Below are positions 29,071-38,244 of a DNA stretch of 64,000 nt, piece by piece. Made by a program: the position numbers and the translations under genes. This DNA is from Halomonas sp. SpR8 (lineage in GTDB: Bacteria; Pseudomonadota; Gammaproteobacteria; Pseudomonadales; Halomonadaceae). Position 1 is the stretch's first letter. The number at the start of each line of letters is the position of its first letter. The notes under the pieces are model-generated. The model did not search any database, had not been told where the DNA came from, and saw nothing but the letters and a program-made list of their open reading frames with translations. Location of the stretch: assembly GCF_031010195.1 (NCBI RefSeq), contig NZ_JAUAMC010000002.1:620001-684000 (forward strand). Reading direction: 5' to 3'.

Positions 29071-29142
29071 TGTTTTTAAGATGTATATTTTTAAGACGCA
29101 TATGTTTCAAATGCACGTATTTAAAAACGCATGTCTTAAAAA
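29071..29142. repeat. Degenerate 15-bp tandem array 3' of gbcB
   Basis: Units of the type TGTTTTTAAGATGTA have the T-rich core starting near 29073, 29088, 29103, 29118 and 29133. The period is 15 bp, the copies have diverged, and the array is very AT-rich. It starts about 30 bp beyond the gbcB stop. Confidence 0.65.
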
Positions 29143-29169
29143 TGTTTGTATTACAAATATCTGTCAGCG

Positions 29170-30276
29170 CTAGTAATCCACTACCAGATCGCCTTTCGGA
29201 CGACTGCAGCAGGATAGAATGTAGCCCTCTTCGACATCCTCCTCCGTAATACCGCCGTTATGCTCCATTTCCACCTCACCAGACTTAAGCGCTACACGGC
29301 AAGTGCCGCAGATCCCCATACCGCAAGCCTTGGGAATATGTAGACCCAGCTTTGCCGCCGCCGCATGAACTGTCTCACCAGCCTGAATACGCACGCTTTT
29401 CCCTGAAGAGACAAATTCGATGCTGTGCAAGTCGCTGGTGTCGATGTTTTCGGCCTCGACTTCTGCCTGCTCGACCTGCTCGAGAACATCCTCACGAACA
29501 TCGACTGGTGTAGCGCCAAACGACTCTTCATGGTAGTGATCCATGTTGAAGTTATAGCTTTTCAGAATATTCTTGATGGCGTTCATGTAGGGAGTAGGAC
29601 CGCAACAAAAGATCTCCCTCTCCATGAAGTCGGGCACTATCAGCTCGAACAGCGGTTGGGTAAGGTAACCACGGTAGCCAGCCCAGGCTTCACCGATATC
29701 CTCTTTGCTCTCGCAAATGATATGCAGTTTGAACTCAGGGATGCGCGAGAACATATGCACCAGTTCACGGTGATAAATGACATCGCGAGGGGCCCGGGCA
29801 CTGTGTATGAACTCAACGTCGACAGCGGCGTTGGTATCAAAAAGCCAACGCGTCATAGACATCACCGGCGTAATGCCCACACCACCAGAGAGAAACAGCA
29901 CTTTCTCGGCCGGAAAATCGATAGAGTTAAAGTTACCGACCGGCCCGTGCACCGCCAGCTCGTCACCCACTTTTAAATTGGCATGCAGCCAATTAGATAC
30001 TTTACCGCCCGGCACTTGTTTAACGGTGATGGAAAAGCTGTAAGGGATTGAGGGGGAGCTGGAAATCGTATAGGAGCGCATGATCGGCTGATCATCAATC
30101 TCAAGCTCGAGGGTCACGAACTGCCCCGGCTTGAAAAAGAACAGCACAGGCTGCTCGGCCATAAAACAGAACGTGCGTACATCCTGAGTTTCTTGGATCA
30201 CCTTAACGCAACGAACCTGATGCCGGCCGTTGGTCCAGGTTTGGGTCGTGACCGGGTTGAAGTAATTAGTTGTCAT
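29170..30276 (-). CDS. gbcB: Glycine betaine monooxygenase, reductase subunit
   Basis: Passes electrons from NAD(P)H through FAD and a 2Fe-2S centre to the Rieske subunit GbcA. A ferredoxin-reductase module comes first (RSYTISSSPS for FAD, FLSGGVGITPVMSMTRWL for nucleotide). A C-terminal plant-type ferredoxin follows with CGMGICGTC and a later CC. I take the ATG at 30276 (MTTNYFNPVTTQ, 368 residues) because AGAGG precedes it. A longer frame begins at 30303. It is divergent from gbcA. Confidence 0.94.
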   Translation of the reverse strand: MTTNYFNPVTTQTWTNGRHQVRCVKVIQETQDVRTFCFMAEQPVLFFFKPGQFVTLELEIDDQPIMRSYTISSSPSIPYSFSITVKQVPGGKVSNWLHANLKVGDELAVHGPVGNFNSIDFPAEKVLFLSGGVGITPVMSMTRWLFDTNAAVDVEFIHSARAPRDVIYHRELVHMFSRIPEFKLHIICESKEDIGEAWAGYRGYLTQPLFELIVPDFMEREIFCCGPTPYMNAIKNILKSYNFNMDHYHEESFGATPVDVREDVLEQVEQAEVEAENIDTSDLHSIEFVSSGKSVRIQAGETVHAAAAKLGLHIPKACGMGICGTCRVALKSGEVEMEHNGGITEEDVEEGYILSCCSRPKGDLVVDY

Positions 30277-30639
30277 TTTCGCCTCTGCCTGACCAGCCTT
30301 CATCGCTATGCATCACCGAACCGTATTCGTCATACGGCCAGTACCTTTGTGCTGCATTTTGGGGACGCGCCTGCTAACCGACTTACCTGACAGCGACGCG
30401 CACTTACCTCATGCCACTTTTTAGCGTTTACAAACCGCTTTTTTAGTCGTCACTACATCACCTGATGTCGCGGCTGGATAACTGGCAGGGACGCGCCTGC
30501 CACACAATCTGTCACTCGATACAGGTCGGGTATGAACAAAGCGCCAGGTTACGCGACAGAACAAAAAGATTAAGCAGTCTTGACTAATGGCCGACTCGCA
30601 GCCCTTGAGGGGGAAGCAGTGGTTTACGAGGATACTGGT
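30277..30639. promoter_or_regulatory. Divergent gbcB/gbcA control region
   Basis: This 363-bp gap contains an exact 13-bp direct repeat, GGGACGCGCCTGC, at 30362-30374 and 30488-30500. A partial copy (GACGCGC) lies at 30395-30401. One copy sits closer to each gene, which fits an activator acting on both. A TTG at 30580 would extend gbcA by 20 codons into this region, but the sequence there is not family-like. Confidence 0.55.
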
Positions 30640-31926
30640 ATGGAAAAATGCGTGTTGAATACAATGGAAGACCCTCTCGCAGCGGCTCGTGAGGCAACGG
30701 CCGAGATACTGCAGACAAGAGAGCGTACCTTTTCGCTTCAGCAGCCGTTTTATAACGATGCTCGCCTGTTCGCACTTGATATGCAGGAGATTTTCGAGAA
30801 AGAGTGGCTGTTCGCAGGCATGACATGTGAGATACCGACCAAGGGTAACTTCTTAACACTGGACGTCGGTGATAATCCGATCGTCATTGTGCGCGGTAGT
30901 GAAGGCGCTATTCATGCGTTTCACAATGTTTGCCGCCACCGCGGTTCGCGGCTTTGCACAAAAGATAAGGGCAAGGTGGCAAAACTCGTATGTCCGTACC
31001 ACCAGTGGACCTACGAACTTGACGGCCGCCTGCTGTTTGCCGGTAGTGATATGGGCACTGACTTCAACCTTGATCAATTTGGCCTCAAACCGGTCAGCGT
31101 GCGTACCGCCGGCGGCTTCATCTTTATCAACTTAAGCAATGAACCGCCCGCCATTGACGAGTTTCTGGAAACCCTTGAGCATTATCTTGAGCCGTACCAG
31201 ATGGATAACGTCAAGGTGGCGGTAGAGTCCAGCATTGTCGAGCAAGCCAACTGGAAGTTGGTGATCGAAAACAACCGCGAGTGCTATCACTGCAACGGGG
31301 CTCACCCTGAACTGCTGAACTCATTGCAGGAGTTTGATGACACCGACGACCCGCGCGCAACGCCCGCCTATAAGGAATTGGTGGCATGCAAACAAGCTGA
31401 CTGGGATGAGGAAAAAGTCCCCTATCAGTTAAAGCGCTTTGGCAAACGCAATCGACTAACCCGCACGCCGCTGCTGGATGGCATTGTTTCAATGACAATG
31501 GACGGAAAACCAGGCTGCAAGAAGCTAATGGGCCGCTTAAAAAGCCCTGACATGGGCTCACTACGCATCCTGCATCTGCCCAACTCGTGGAATCACTTTA
31601 TGGGCGATCACGCGGTGGTATTTCGCGTGCTACCCCTTGGCCCGCAGCAAACCGTGGTGACCACCAAATGGCTGGTTCACAAGGATGCCGTGGAAGGCGC
31701 TGACTACGACCCCGAGCAGCTCCGCCGGGTGTGGGACGCGACCAACGACCAGGACCGTCAACTCGCCGAAGAGAACCAGCGCGGCATCAACTCCAAGGCG
31801 TATCAACCCGGGCCTTACTCTGAAACCTATGAGTTCGGGGTTATCGACTTTGTCGATTGGTATGCCACCCGGATGCTCGAAAACCTGGGATACGATACGC
31901 CTACGCTGCAGTTAGCCCAGGGTTAG
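30640..31926 (+). CDS. gbcA: Glycine betaine monooxygenase, Rieske oxygenase subunit
   Basis: Demethylates glycine betaine to dimethylglycine and formaldehyde. The Rieske ligands are in CRHRGSRLC and CPYHQW (about residues 90-125). The mononuclear iron histidines lie in ENNRECYHCNGAHPELL. From the ATG at 30640 it has 428 residues, and the early segment DPLAAAREATAEILQTRERTF is typical of GbcA. GAGGA upstream supports this start. A second ATG at 30664 is possible. It is divergent from its reductase gbcB and ends at a strong terminator. Confidence 0.95.
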   Translation: MEKCVLNTMEDPLAAAREATAEILQTRERTFSLQQPFYNDARLFALDMQEIFEKEWLFAGMTCEIPTKGNFLTLDVGDNPIVIVRGSEGAIHAFHNVCRHRGSRLCTKDKGKVAKLVCPYHQWTYELDGRLLFAGSDMGTDFNLDQFGLKPVSVRTAGGFIFINLSNEPPAIDEFLETLEHYLEPYQMDNVKVAVESSIVEQANWKLVIENNRECYHCNGAHPELLNSLQEFDDTDDPRATPAYKELVACKQADWDEEKVPYQLKRFGKRNRLTRTPLLDGIVSMTMDGKPGCKKLMGRLKSPDMGSLRILHLPNSWNHFMGDHAVVFRVLPLGPQQTVVTTKWLVHKDAVEGADYDPEQLRRVWDATNDQDRQLAEENQRGINSKAYQPGPYSETYEFGVIDFVDWYATRMLENLGYDTPTLQLAQG

Positions 31927-31942
31927 GGTTTTCAGAATTATC

Positions 31943-31978
31943 AAAAGACTTGGCCCGCTGATGCGGGCCAAGTTCTTT
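31943..31978. terminator. Bidirectional terminator between gbcA and the formate dehydrogenase gene
   Basis: Perfect 11-bp stem ACTTGGCCCGC/GCGGGCCAAGT with a TGAT loop. T-rich tails follow on both strands (TCTTTTA and TCTTTTGAT), serving the converging genes. Confidence 0.92.
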
Positions 31979-34839
31979 TAGACGGTTAGCGATACCTCTT
32001 GAAGGGTAGAACTACGACTCAACCGGCAGGCGGCATACTTGAACTCTGGAATCTTTCCATAAGGATCCAGTGCCGGGTTGGTTAGCAGGTTCGCCGCAGC
32101 TTCCCCGTAACAGAACGGCAGGAAGACCATACCTTCTGGCATTCCAGGGTCAACTCGCGCCTTGAGCGTAATAGTCCCTCGCCGGGTGGCAATGGTCAGA
32201 TCGTCGCCCGGTGCCATTCCAAGCCTGGCAAATTCAGCGGGCGCCAGGCTCGCCACGGCTTCCGGTTCCAGGTCATCAAGCACTTTGGCGCGGCGCGTCA
32301 TCGAACCGGTATGCCAGTGCTCCAGTTGCCGTCCGGTAGTCAGTACCGTCGGATAGTCATTGTCCACCGGCTCATCCGGCGGCAGTGGCCGCGTGGGCGC
32401 AAATTTCGCCCGGCCGCTTGCGGTAGGGAACGCATCGCTGAAAACAACGTCCTGACCCGGTGCATCCTCCGCTGGGCAGGGGTAGGTCACCGACTGCTCG
32501 CGCTCCAGGCGCTCCCAGGAGATATTGTCGAGGGAGGGCATGCCACGCTTCATCTCTTCGAAGACATCTCGCGGATGCTGATAATCCCAACCCAGTCCGA
32601 AGCGTTTGGCGATTTCTTGAATAATCCACCAGTCCGGCTTGGTTTGGCCCGGCAGCGGCAAGGCCGCGCGCCCCATTTGCACCTGACGATTGGTGTTGGT
32701 GACGGTACCATTCTTCTCAGGCCAGGCGGAGGCCGGCAAGATCACATCAGCGAACTGGGCGGTCTCGGTGACAAACAGATCCTGAACCACCAGGTGCTCA
32801 AGCTTGGCTAAGGCGGCCCGGGCATGAGCCAGATCCGGATCGGACATCGCCGGGTTTTCGCCCTGAATATACATGCCGCGAATGGTGCCCGCGGCGATAG
32901 CATCCATGATTTCCACCACGGTGAGACCTGGCGTGGGATCCAGCTTGGTATTCCACAACTCTTCGAACGCCGCACGTACCTGGTCATCGTTCACCGGCTG
33001 GTAGTCCGGCATCACCATGGGAATCAGCCCCGCATCAGACGCTCCCTGCACGTTGTTCTGACCTCGCAAAGGGTGCAGACCGGTGCCAGGGCGTCCGGTC
33101 TGACCGCAGGCCAATGCCAGCGAGATCAGGCAGCGAGCATTGTCGGTGCCGTGGGTATGCTGGGAAATGCCCATGCCCCAGAAAATCATCGCCCGCTCGG
33201 CGGTGGCATAAAGCCTGGCCACTTCGCGTATGGTCTCGGGCTCAACACCGCATAGGCCGCTCATCGCTTCCGGGGTCATGTCCACCGTATGCGTTTTCAG
33301 GGCCTCGAAACCCTCGGTATGCTCGGCGATATAGGCCGTGTCATAGAGCTCTTCGCTGATGACCACATTGAGGATGGCGTTAAACAGTGCCACGTCGGCA
33401 CCCGGTGAAAAGCGCACACTCAGATGGGCATAGGCATCCAGTGACTGGCCGCGAGGGTCGATAATCACGATTTTGGTGCCACGCTTGGCGGCCTGCTTGA
33501 AGAAGGTAGCCGCTACCGGGTGATTCACAGCCGGGTTGCAGCCGGTAAGAATCACCACGTCGGCTTGGCTGGCCTGCATAAAGGAGGCGGTGACCGAGCC
33601 AGAGCCAATGCACTCCATCAGCGCCGCAACTGAGCTGGCGTGGCACAAGCGGGTGCAGTGATCCACATGGTTGGAGCCAAAGCCGGTGCGTACCAGCTTC
33701 TGGAACAGCCACGCCTCTTCATTGGAGCATTTGGCACTGCCGAACCCCGCCAAGGCGTCAGGGCCATGGTCCGTTTTGAGGTCGATAAGCCCATTAGCGG
33801 CAAAATCCAGGGCTTCATCCCAACTCGCCTCACGGAAATGGGTCAGCGGCTGGGCGGGGTCGAAGTCAGGATCGATACCCTTAGCGACTCCCTCCCGGCG
33901 AATCAGCGGCACGGTAAGCCGCGACGGATGGCGCGGATAGTCGTAACCGAAGCGCCCTTTGACGCACAGGCGATTCTCGTTTGAAGGCCCTTCACGGCCC
34001 TCAACATAAAGGATCTCGTCGTCCTTAATATGGTAGGTAAGCTGGCAGCCTACACCACAGTAGGGGCACACCGAGTCGACTTTTCGATCGGCTGCGGCGG
34101 AATCGCCACGGCCTGCCTGATCGACTACGGTGGCAGGCATCAGAGCACCAGTGGGACATGCCTGAACGCACTCACCGCAGGCCACGCAGGTGCTATCACC
34201 CATGGGGTCGTCGAAATCAAACACGATCTTCGAAGCCGCGCCGCGGTGTGCCATGCCGATCACGTCGTTAACCTGTACTTCGCGACAGGCGCGCACACAT
34301 AGATTGCACTCGATGCAGGCATCTAGATTGACGCGCATGGCGGAGTGGCTGCTGTCCTGTTCCAGGCTATCCGCCCGGGAGGCTACGTGATGAACGGTGG
34401 GTGCCTCACGCTCTTCCCGTCTGGGCATCTTGCGGCGCACTGCCGTAGCATCGATGGCCAACTGGTCAGCCATGGCCCAAAAATGGCTGGCACGGTCAGG
34501 ACTCTCTTCCCGCTCCGGCTGGTCGACCAGCAGCATCTCCATGACCATCTTGCGGGCAGTGTGCGCTCGTTCCGAGCTGGCGCTATTGACCACCATACCG
34601 GGGGCTGCCTGACGCAAACAGCTCGCGGCCAGCGTGCGCTCGCCCTCGATTTCCACCATACAGGCGCGGCAGTTGCCGTCGGCGCGATAGCCGCTGGCGT
34701 CCTTGAAACAGAGATGGGGAATGGTTTCGCCTGCGCGTTTGGCCACTTGCCAGAGGCTTTCGCCGGGGTATGCGCTGACTTCAACTCCGTCCAGCGTCAG
34801 CGTGAAGCTGGTGCCTGGGCTCTGTTTGCTCATAGTCAT
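31978..34839 (-). CDS. NAD-linked formate dehydrogenase, molybdenum catalytic subunit
   Basis: Oxidises formate to CO2. A NuoG-like N-terminus has a 2Fe-2S site (CFKDASGYRADGNCRAC). Two 4Fe-4S sites follow (CIECNLCVRAC, CVACGECVQACPTGAL), then CPYCGVGC of the catalytic domain. The molybdenum ligand region HCTRLCHASSV carries cysteine, not selenocysteine. The molybdopterin C-terminal domain is complete at 953 residues. It lies 4 bp after the diaphorase-type subunit. The accessory proteins of such enzymes (FdhD, FdsD) are not in the window. Confidence 0.94.
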   Translation of the reverse strand: MTMSKQSPGTSFTLTLDGVEVSAYPGESLWQVAKRAGETIPHLCFKDASGYRADGNCRACMVEIEGERTLAASCLRQAAPGMVVNSASSERAHTARKMVMEMLLVDQPEREESPDRASHFWAMADQLAIDATAVRRKMPRREEREAPTVHHVASRADSLEQDSSHSAMRVNLDACIECNLCVRACREVQVNDVIGMAHRGAASKIVFDFDDPMGDSTCVACGECVQACPTGALMPATVVDQAGRGDSAAADRKVDSVCPYCGVGCQLTYHIKDDEILYVEGREGPSNENRLCVKGRFGYDYPRHPSRLTVPLIRREGVAKGIDPDFDPAQPLTHFREASWDEALDFAANGLIDLKTDHGPDALAGFGSAKCSNEEAWLFQKLVRTGFGSNHVDHCTRLCHASSVAALMECIGSGSVTASFMQASQADVVILTGCNPAVNHPVAATFFKQAAKRGTKIVIIDPRGQSLDAYAHLSVRFSPGADVALFNAILNVVISEELYDTAYIAEHTEGFEALKTHTVDMTPEAMSGLCGVEPETIREVARLYATAERAMIFWGMGISQHTHGTDNARCLISLALACGQTGRPGTGLHPLRGQNNVQGASDAGLIPMVMPDYQPVNDDQVRAAFEELWNTKLDPTPGLTVVEIMDAIAAGTIRGMYIQGENPAMSDPDLAHARAALAKLEHLVVQDLFVTETAQFADVILPASAWPEKNGTVTNTNRQVQMGRAALPLPGQTKPDWWIIQEIAKRFGLGWDYQHPRDVFEEMKRGMPSLDNISWERLEREQSVTYPCPAEDAPGQDVVFSDAFPTASGRAKFAPTRPLPPDEPVDNDYPTVLTTGRQLEHWHTGSMTRRAKVLDDLEPEAVASLAPAEFARLGMAPGDDLTIATRRGTITLKARVDPGMPEGMVFLPFCYGEAAANLLTNPALDPYGKIPEFKYAACRLSRSSTLQEVSLTV

Positions 34840-34843
34840 CCCC

Positions 34844-36562
34844 TTACCCCTTGACGATTACGTTCTGGGCGGCAAGTTCGCCGCGAAAATCCTTGAGCAG
34901 CCCCAGCACCGGATTAGGTGCCGCCTGGCCGAGCCCGCAAATGGAGGCGTCTATCATCACTTGGGAAAGTTGCGTCATCAGCCCAGCGTCCCACTCATTC
35001 CGCTCGAGCAGGGTGAGCATTTTTTCCGTGCCCACCCGGCAGGGCGTACATTGACCACAGGACTCATCGGCAAAGAAGCCCAGCAGGTTGGTCGCTACCC
35101 CGCGTAGATCGTCCTGATCGGAAAGCACGATCACCGCCGCCGAACCGATAAAGCAGCCGTGCTCCTGAAGGGTGTCGAAATCGAGGGGGATATCAGCCTT
35201 GGTAGCGGGTAGGATGCCACCAGAGGCGCCGCCGGGCAGGTAGGCCGCCAGGCGATGGCCGTCGGCCATGCCACCGCAATATTCGTCAATTAGTTCATTG
35301 AGGGTGATACCCGCCGGTGCCAGGTGTACACCGGGACGTTTGACTCGACCCGAAACCGAGAAACTGCGCAGCCCCACACGACCATGGCGGCCCTGGCTGG
35401 AGAAGGCCTCCGCGCCGCGCTGCCAGATCATGGGAATCCAGTAGACGGTTTCGACGTTATTGACCAGCGTTGGTCGGTCAAAGAGCCCCTTCTGGGCCAC
35501 AAACGGCGGGCGGTGTCGGGGTTTGCCCGGTTTACCTTCTAGTGACTCGATCATCGCCGACTCTTCGCCGCAGATATAGGCACCCGCACCTCGGCGCAGC
35601 ACGATATAGCCAGGCGCCACCAGGCCAGCGGCTTCAAGCTCGCCAATGGCCTCACGCAGCACGTCATGTAACGCCGGGTACTCATCGCGCAAATAGATAT
35701 ACAGCGCCTCGGCGTCTACCGCCCAGGCGCTGACCAAGGCCCCTTCTAGAAACTGGTGGGGTGAGCGCTCCAGGTAGTAGCGGTCTTTAAAGGTGCCAGG
35801 CTCGCCCTCGTCAGCGTTAATGGCGCAGTAGCGAGGGCCCGCCTCCTGACGCACGAAATACCATTTTTTAAAGGTAGGAAATCCTGCACCGCCTAAACCG
35901 CGCAGATTGGCCTGCTGCATCGCCTCCATAAGTGCATCCACCGTGACCTCGCCGTTGTGACAGGCCTGGAGCAGCGCAAAACCGCCCTCGCGGCGGTAGC
36001 CATCTAGTCGCTGCCAATCGACGGGGGCGGGATGAAAATCCGCTTTTTCGACGACGGATTCAATGCTCGCTTGAGTAGCGAACAGCACGTGGTGGTGACC
36101 CACTTCCACCACCGGCGCGGTGTCGCAGCGCCCCATACAAGGTGCCCTGAGCACACGCACCTGCTCAATATCCACGTTCGCTTCCAACTGCGCTTTAAGC
36201 GCCTCGGCACCGGCCAACTGGCAGGTTAGGGAGTCGCAGACACGGATGGTCACCGCGGGCGGCGGCAGTTGGTCGTCGTGAATAATATCGAAGTGGGCGT
36301 AGAAAGTGGCGGTCTCGTAAACGGCCGCCATGGGCAGGTTCATGTAAGCTGCCAGAGCACGCAGCTCCGCCAGCAGCAGATGGCCCCGGATGTCCTGAAT
36401 GGCATGCAGGTGTTCAATTAGTAGGTCGCGTCGGCGCAGCGTGGCGTCCTGGCGTTCGTCGCCCAGCAGTTCACGCAACCCTTCAAGAAGACGGGGGTCG
36501 AGTTCACGGCCGCGGGGCTTGCCGCGGAAGCGGCGTTTGGGGATCACGGTCTGGACGGTCAT
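34844..36562 (-). CDS. NAD-linked formate dehydrogenase, fused NuoE/NuoF-type subunit
   Basis: A 572-residue diaphorase subunit that hands formate electrons to NAD+. The N-terminal thioredoxin-like 2Fe-2S domain (about 1-165) has CDSLTC and APCMGRC. The NuoF part contains NADEGEPGTFKDRYYLE and GAGAYICGEESAMIESLEG for FMN and NADH. The C-terminal 4Fe-4S site is ESCGQCTPCRVGTEKM. NuoE and NuoF are fused, unlike complex I. First gene of the formate dehydrogenase unit, within the betaine region, where it removes formate from demethylation. Confidence 0.93.
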   Translation of the reverse strand: MTVQTVIPKRRFRGKPRGRELDPRLLEGLRELLGDERQDATLRRRDLLIEHLHAIQDIRGHLLLAELRALAAYMNLPMAAVYETATFYAHFDIIHDDQLPPPAVTIRVCDSLTCQLAGAEALKAQLEANVDIEQVRVLRAPCMGRCDTAPVVEVGHHHVLFATQASIESVVEKADFHPAPVDWQRLDGYRREGGFALLQACHNGEVTVDALMEAMQQANLRGLGGAGFPTFKKWYFVRQEAGPRYCAINADEGEPGTFKDRYYLERSPHQFLEGALVSAWAVDAEALYIYLRDEYPALHDVLREAIGELEAAGLVAPGYIVLRRGAGAYICGEESAMIESLEGKPGKPRHRPPFVAQKGLFDRPTLVNNVETVYWIPMIWQRGAEAFSSQGRHGRVGLRSFSVSGRVKRPGVHLAPAGITLNELIDEYCGGMADGHRLAAYLPGGASGGILPATKADIPLDFDTLQEHGCFIGSAAVIVLSDQDDLRGVATNLLGFFADESCGQCTPCRVGTEKMLTLLERNEWDAGLMTQLSQVMIDASICGLGQAAPNPVLGLLKDFRGELAAQNVIVKG

Positions 36563-36604
36563 GGGTTACTCATTATTATCTTGATCGGTTGTATACCGAA
36601 TGAA

Positions 36605-36630
36605 CAAAAACGGCACCCCTCGGGGCGCCG
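36605..36630 (-). terminator. Terminator of the formaldehyde dehydrogenase gene
   Basis: On the minus strand a CGGCGCCCC/GGGGTGCCG stem (one G-T pair) is followed by TTTTTG. It lies about 125 bp past the stop codon and before the formate dehydrogenase unit. Confidence 0.75.
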
Positions 36631-36699
36631 TCTAGGGTCGCGCTGTATCAAACTATCTTGCCCCACCGGCAGGCAGGGCTATGCCTGTTGCTCAGCTAA

Positions 36700-36750
36700 T
36701 AAGCTGCTTAGTTAATACGTTGCTAAGTTAATGCGTTGCTAAGTTAAAAA
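36700..36750. repeat. 16-bp tandem array 3' of the formaldehyde dehydrogenase gene
   Basis: Three units of the type TTGCTAAGTTAATGCG, with the last copies starting at 36720 and 36736 and a diverged copy before them. The period is 16 bp. The array lies just after the stop codon and before the terminator. Confidence 0.7.
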
Positions 36751-36755
36751 AGCTC

Positions 36756-37946
36756 TTAGGCCACGCTACCATGGGGATCAATAACGAATTTCTTAGCAGC
36801 GCCGCCATCGAAGTCGGCGTAGCCCTGGGGTGCCTGATCCAGAGTGATCATCTGGACATTGACCGCATCGGCAATATTAACCTTGCCGAACAGAATAGCC
36901 TGCATCAGCGGGCGATGGTACTTCATCACCGGGCACTGCCCCGTATGGAAACTGTGGGACTTGGCCCAACCAAGACCAAAGCGCATGCTCAGAGCGCCCT
37001 GTTGGGCCGCCTCGTCAGCAGCGCCGGGGTCTTCAGTCACGTATAGCCCTGGAATACCGATCTGGCCACCCGCGCGTGTCAACGACATCGCCGAGTTGAG
37101 TACGGTTGCGGGCGCTTCCTTGCCGTGGTTGCAGCCACAGGCGTGGGCCTCGAAGCCAACGCAGTCGACAAAGGCATCGACCTCACGCTCGCCGAGGATC
37201 ACTTCGATTTTGTCGGCCATATCGCCATCCTGGGTCAGGTCGATGGTCTCGCAACCAAAGCTACGGGCCTGAGCCAGACGCTCTTCGATCATATCGCCGA
37301 CAATCACGCACGCGGCGCCCAGCAGCTGAGCGGAAACCGCAGCCGCCAGGCCTACGGGACCGGCACCGGCGATATAGACGGTGCTGCCAGGGCCGACACC
37401 GGCGGTCACGCAGCCGTGGAAGCCGGTGGGGAAGATATCGGAGAGCAGGGTCAGATCCTTGATCTTCTCCATGGCCTGGTCGGCATCGGGGAACTTCAGC
37501 AGGTTAAAGTCGGCGTAGGGAACCATGACATATTCGGTCTGGCCGCCGACCCAGCCGCCCATATCCACATAGCCGTAGGCTGCGCCGGGGCGCGCTGGAT
37601 TGACGTTGAGACAGATACCGGTACGGCCTTCTTTACAGTTGCGGCAGCGGCCACAGGCAATGTTGAACGGCACAGAAACCAGGTCGCCAGGTTGAATAAA
37701 CTCGACGTCGCGCCCGCACTCGACGACCAAGCCGGTAATCTCGTGGCCAAGTACTAGGCCCGAGGGTGCGGTTGTGCGGCCGCGTACCATATGTTGGTCG
37801 CTGCCGCAGATATTAGTGGTGACGACCTTGAGAATAACGCCGTGCTCACACTTGCGATTACCGAGGGCTAGCTCAGGGTAGGCAATGGATTCGACGGCGA
37901 CTTCACCAGGACCTTTATAGACGACTCCGCGATTGGCTGCATTCAT
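36756..37946 (-). CDS. fdhA: Glutathione-independent formaldehyde dehydrogenase
   Basis: Zinc alcohol-dehydrogenase-family enzyme that dismutates or oxidises formaldehyde with tightly bound NAD. 396 residues from the ATG at 37946 (MNAANRGVVYKGPGEVAVE), which has AGGAG upstream. A frame open to 38042 is rejected. The catalytic zinc region is CGSDQHMVRG and GHEITG, and the structural zinc loop is ACGRCRNCKEGRTGIC. YIAGAGPVGLAAAVSAQLLG binds NAD. It removes formaldehyde from GbcAB, DgcAB and Sox. In Pseudomonas fdhA is also linked to the sox operon. Confidence 0.94.
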   Translation of the reverse strand: MNAANRGVVYKGPGEVAVESIAYPELALGNRKCEHGVILKVVTTNICGSDQHMVRGRTTAPSGLVLGHEITGLVVECGRDVEFIQPGDLVSVPFNIACGRCRNCKEGRTGICLNVNPARPGAAYGYVDMGGWVGGQTEYVMVPYADFNLLKFPDADQAMEKIKDLTLLSDIFPTGFHGCVTAGVGPGSTVYIAGAGPVGLAAAVSAQLLGAACVIVGDMIEERLAQARSFGCETIDLTQDGDMADKIEVILGEREVDAFVDCVGFEAHACGCNHGKEAPATVLNSAMSLTRAGGQIGIPGLYVTEDPGAADEAAQQGALSMRFGLGWAKSHSFHTGQCPVMKYHRPLMQAILFGKVNIADAVNVQMITLDQAPQGYADFDGGAAKKFVIDPHGSVA

Positions 37947-38002
37947 GGCTGGCTCCTGTGGTTTATTGTTCTGCTCGTAATGGTTGATGGCGCTTTCCCA
38001 GC

Positions 38003-38062
38003 CTATCCCCTCCGAGGTTAAGGACTTACCCGAATAAGGCACTCACATATCTATTCAAGACA
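38003..38062 (+). repeat. Left copy of the 60-bp direct repeat flanking the accessory island
   Basis: Begins CTATCCCCTCC and ends AAGGCACTCACATATCTATT-C-AAGACA. It matches 49732-49791 in the same orientation: 11 of 11 at the start, about 26 of 27 at the end, and a more diverged middle. It lies 57-116 bp upstream of fdhA. Confidence 0.75.
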
Positions 38063-38244
38063 TGAGGGGTCTCTTATCAGCGCAGCGCGCCTTCTTCCTT
38101 GAATAGCGTAAAAATCGCCTTGCGCCATGTTTGGGCGCCACACCGTTATGCAGCTGCCCGCCACTACTACAATCACGCATGTGCAGGCACATCTGACCAA
38201 GATGTCGTTAGCAGATATACATTATTATCCAGCTTTAACGACAC

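Larger units (their letters stand above)
28692..29169. other. Upstream region of glyA-sox and 3' side of gbcB
   Basis: About 480 bp without a credible gene. The glyA side contains a dyad, TTGCCGACGTC (28832-28842) and GACATCGGCAA (28861-28871), a candidate activator site. The gbcB side carries a degenerate 15-bp array. A 61-codon frame at 28988-29173 is only the translation of that array. Confidence 0.6.

Noticed and set aside
28988..29173. 61-codon open frame with repeating Phe-Lys residues
   Set aside because: It is the translation of the 15-bp AT-rich tandem array and has no ribosome-binding site.
30580..30639. TTG start extending GbcA by 20 residues
   Set aside because: The ATG at 30640 has GAGGA upstream and yields the usual GbcA N-terminus. 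The extra residues are not family-like.
31978..34839. Selenocysteine formate dehydrogenase
   Set aside because: The frame has no internal TGA, and the molybdenum-ligand region HCTRLCHASSV carries a cysteine.
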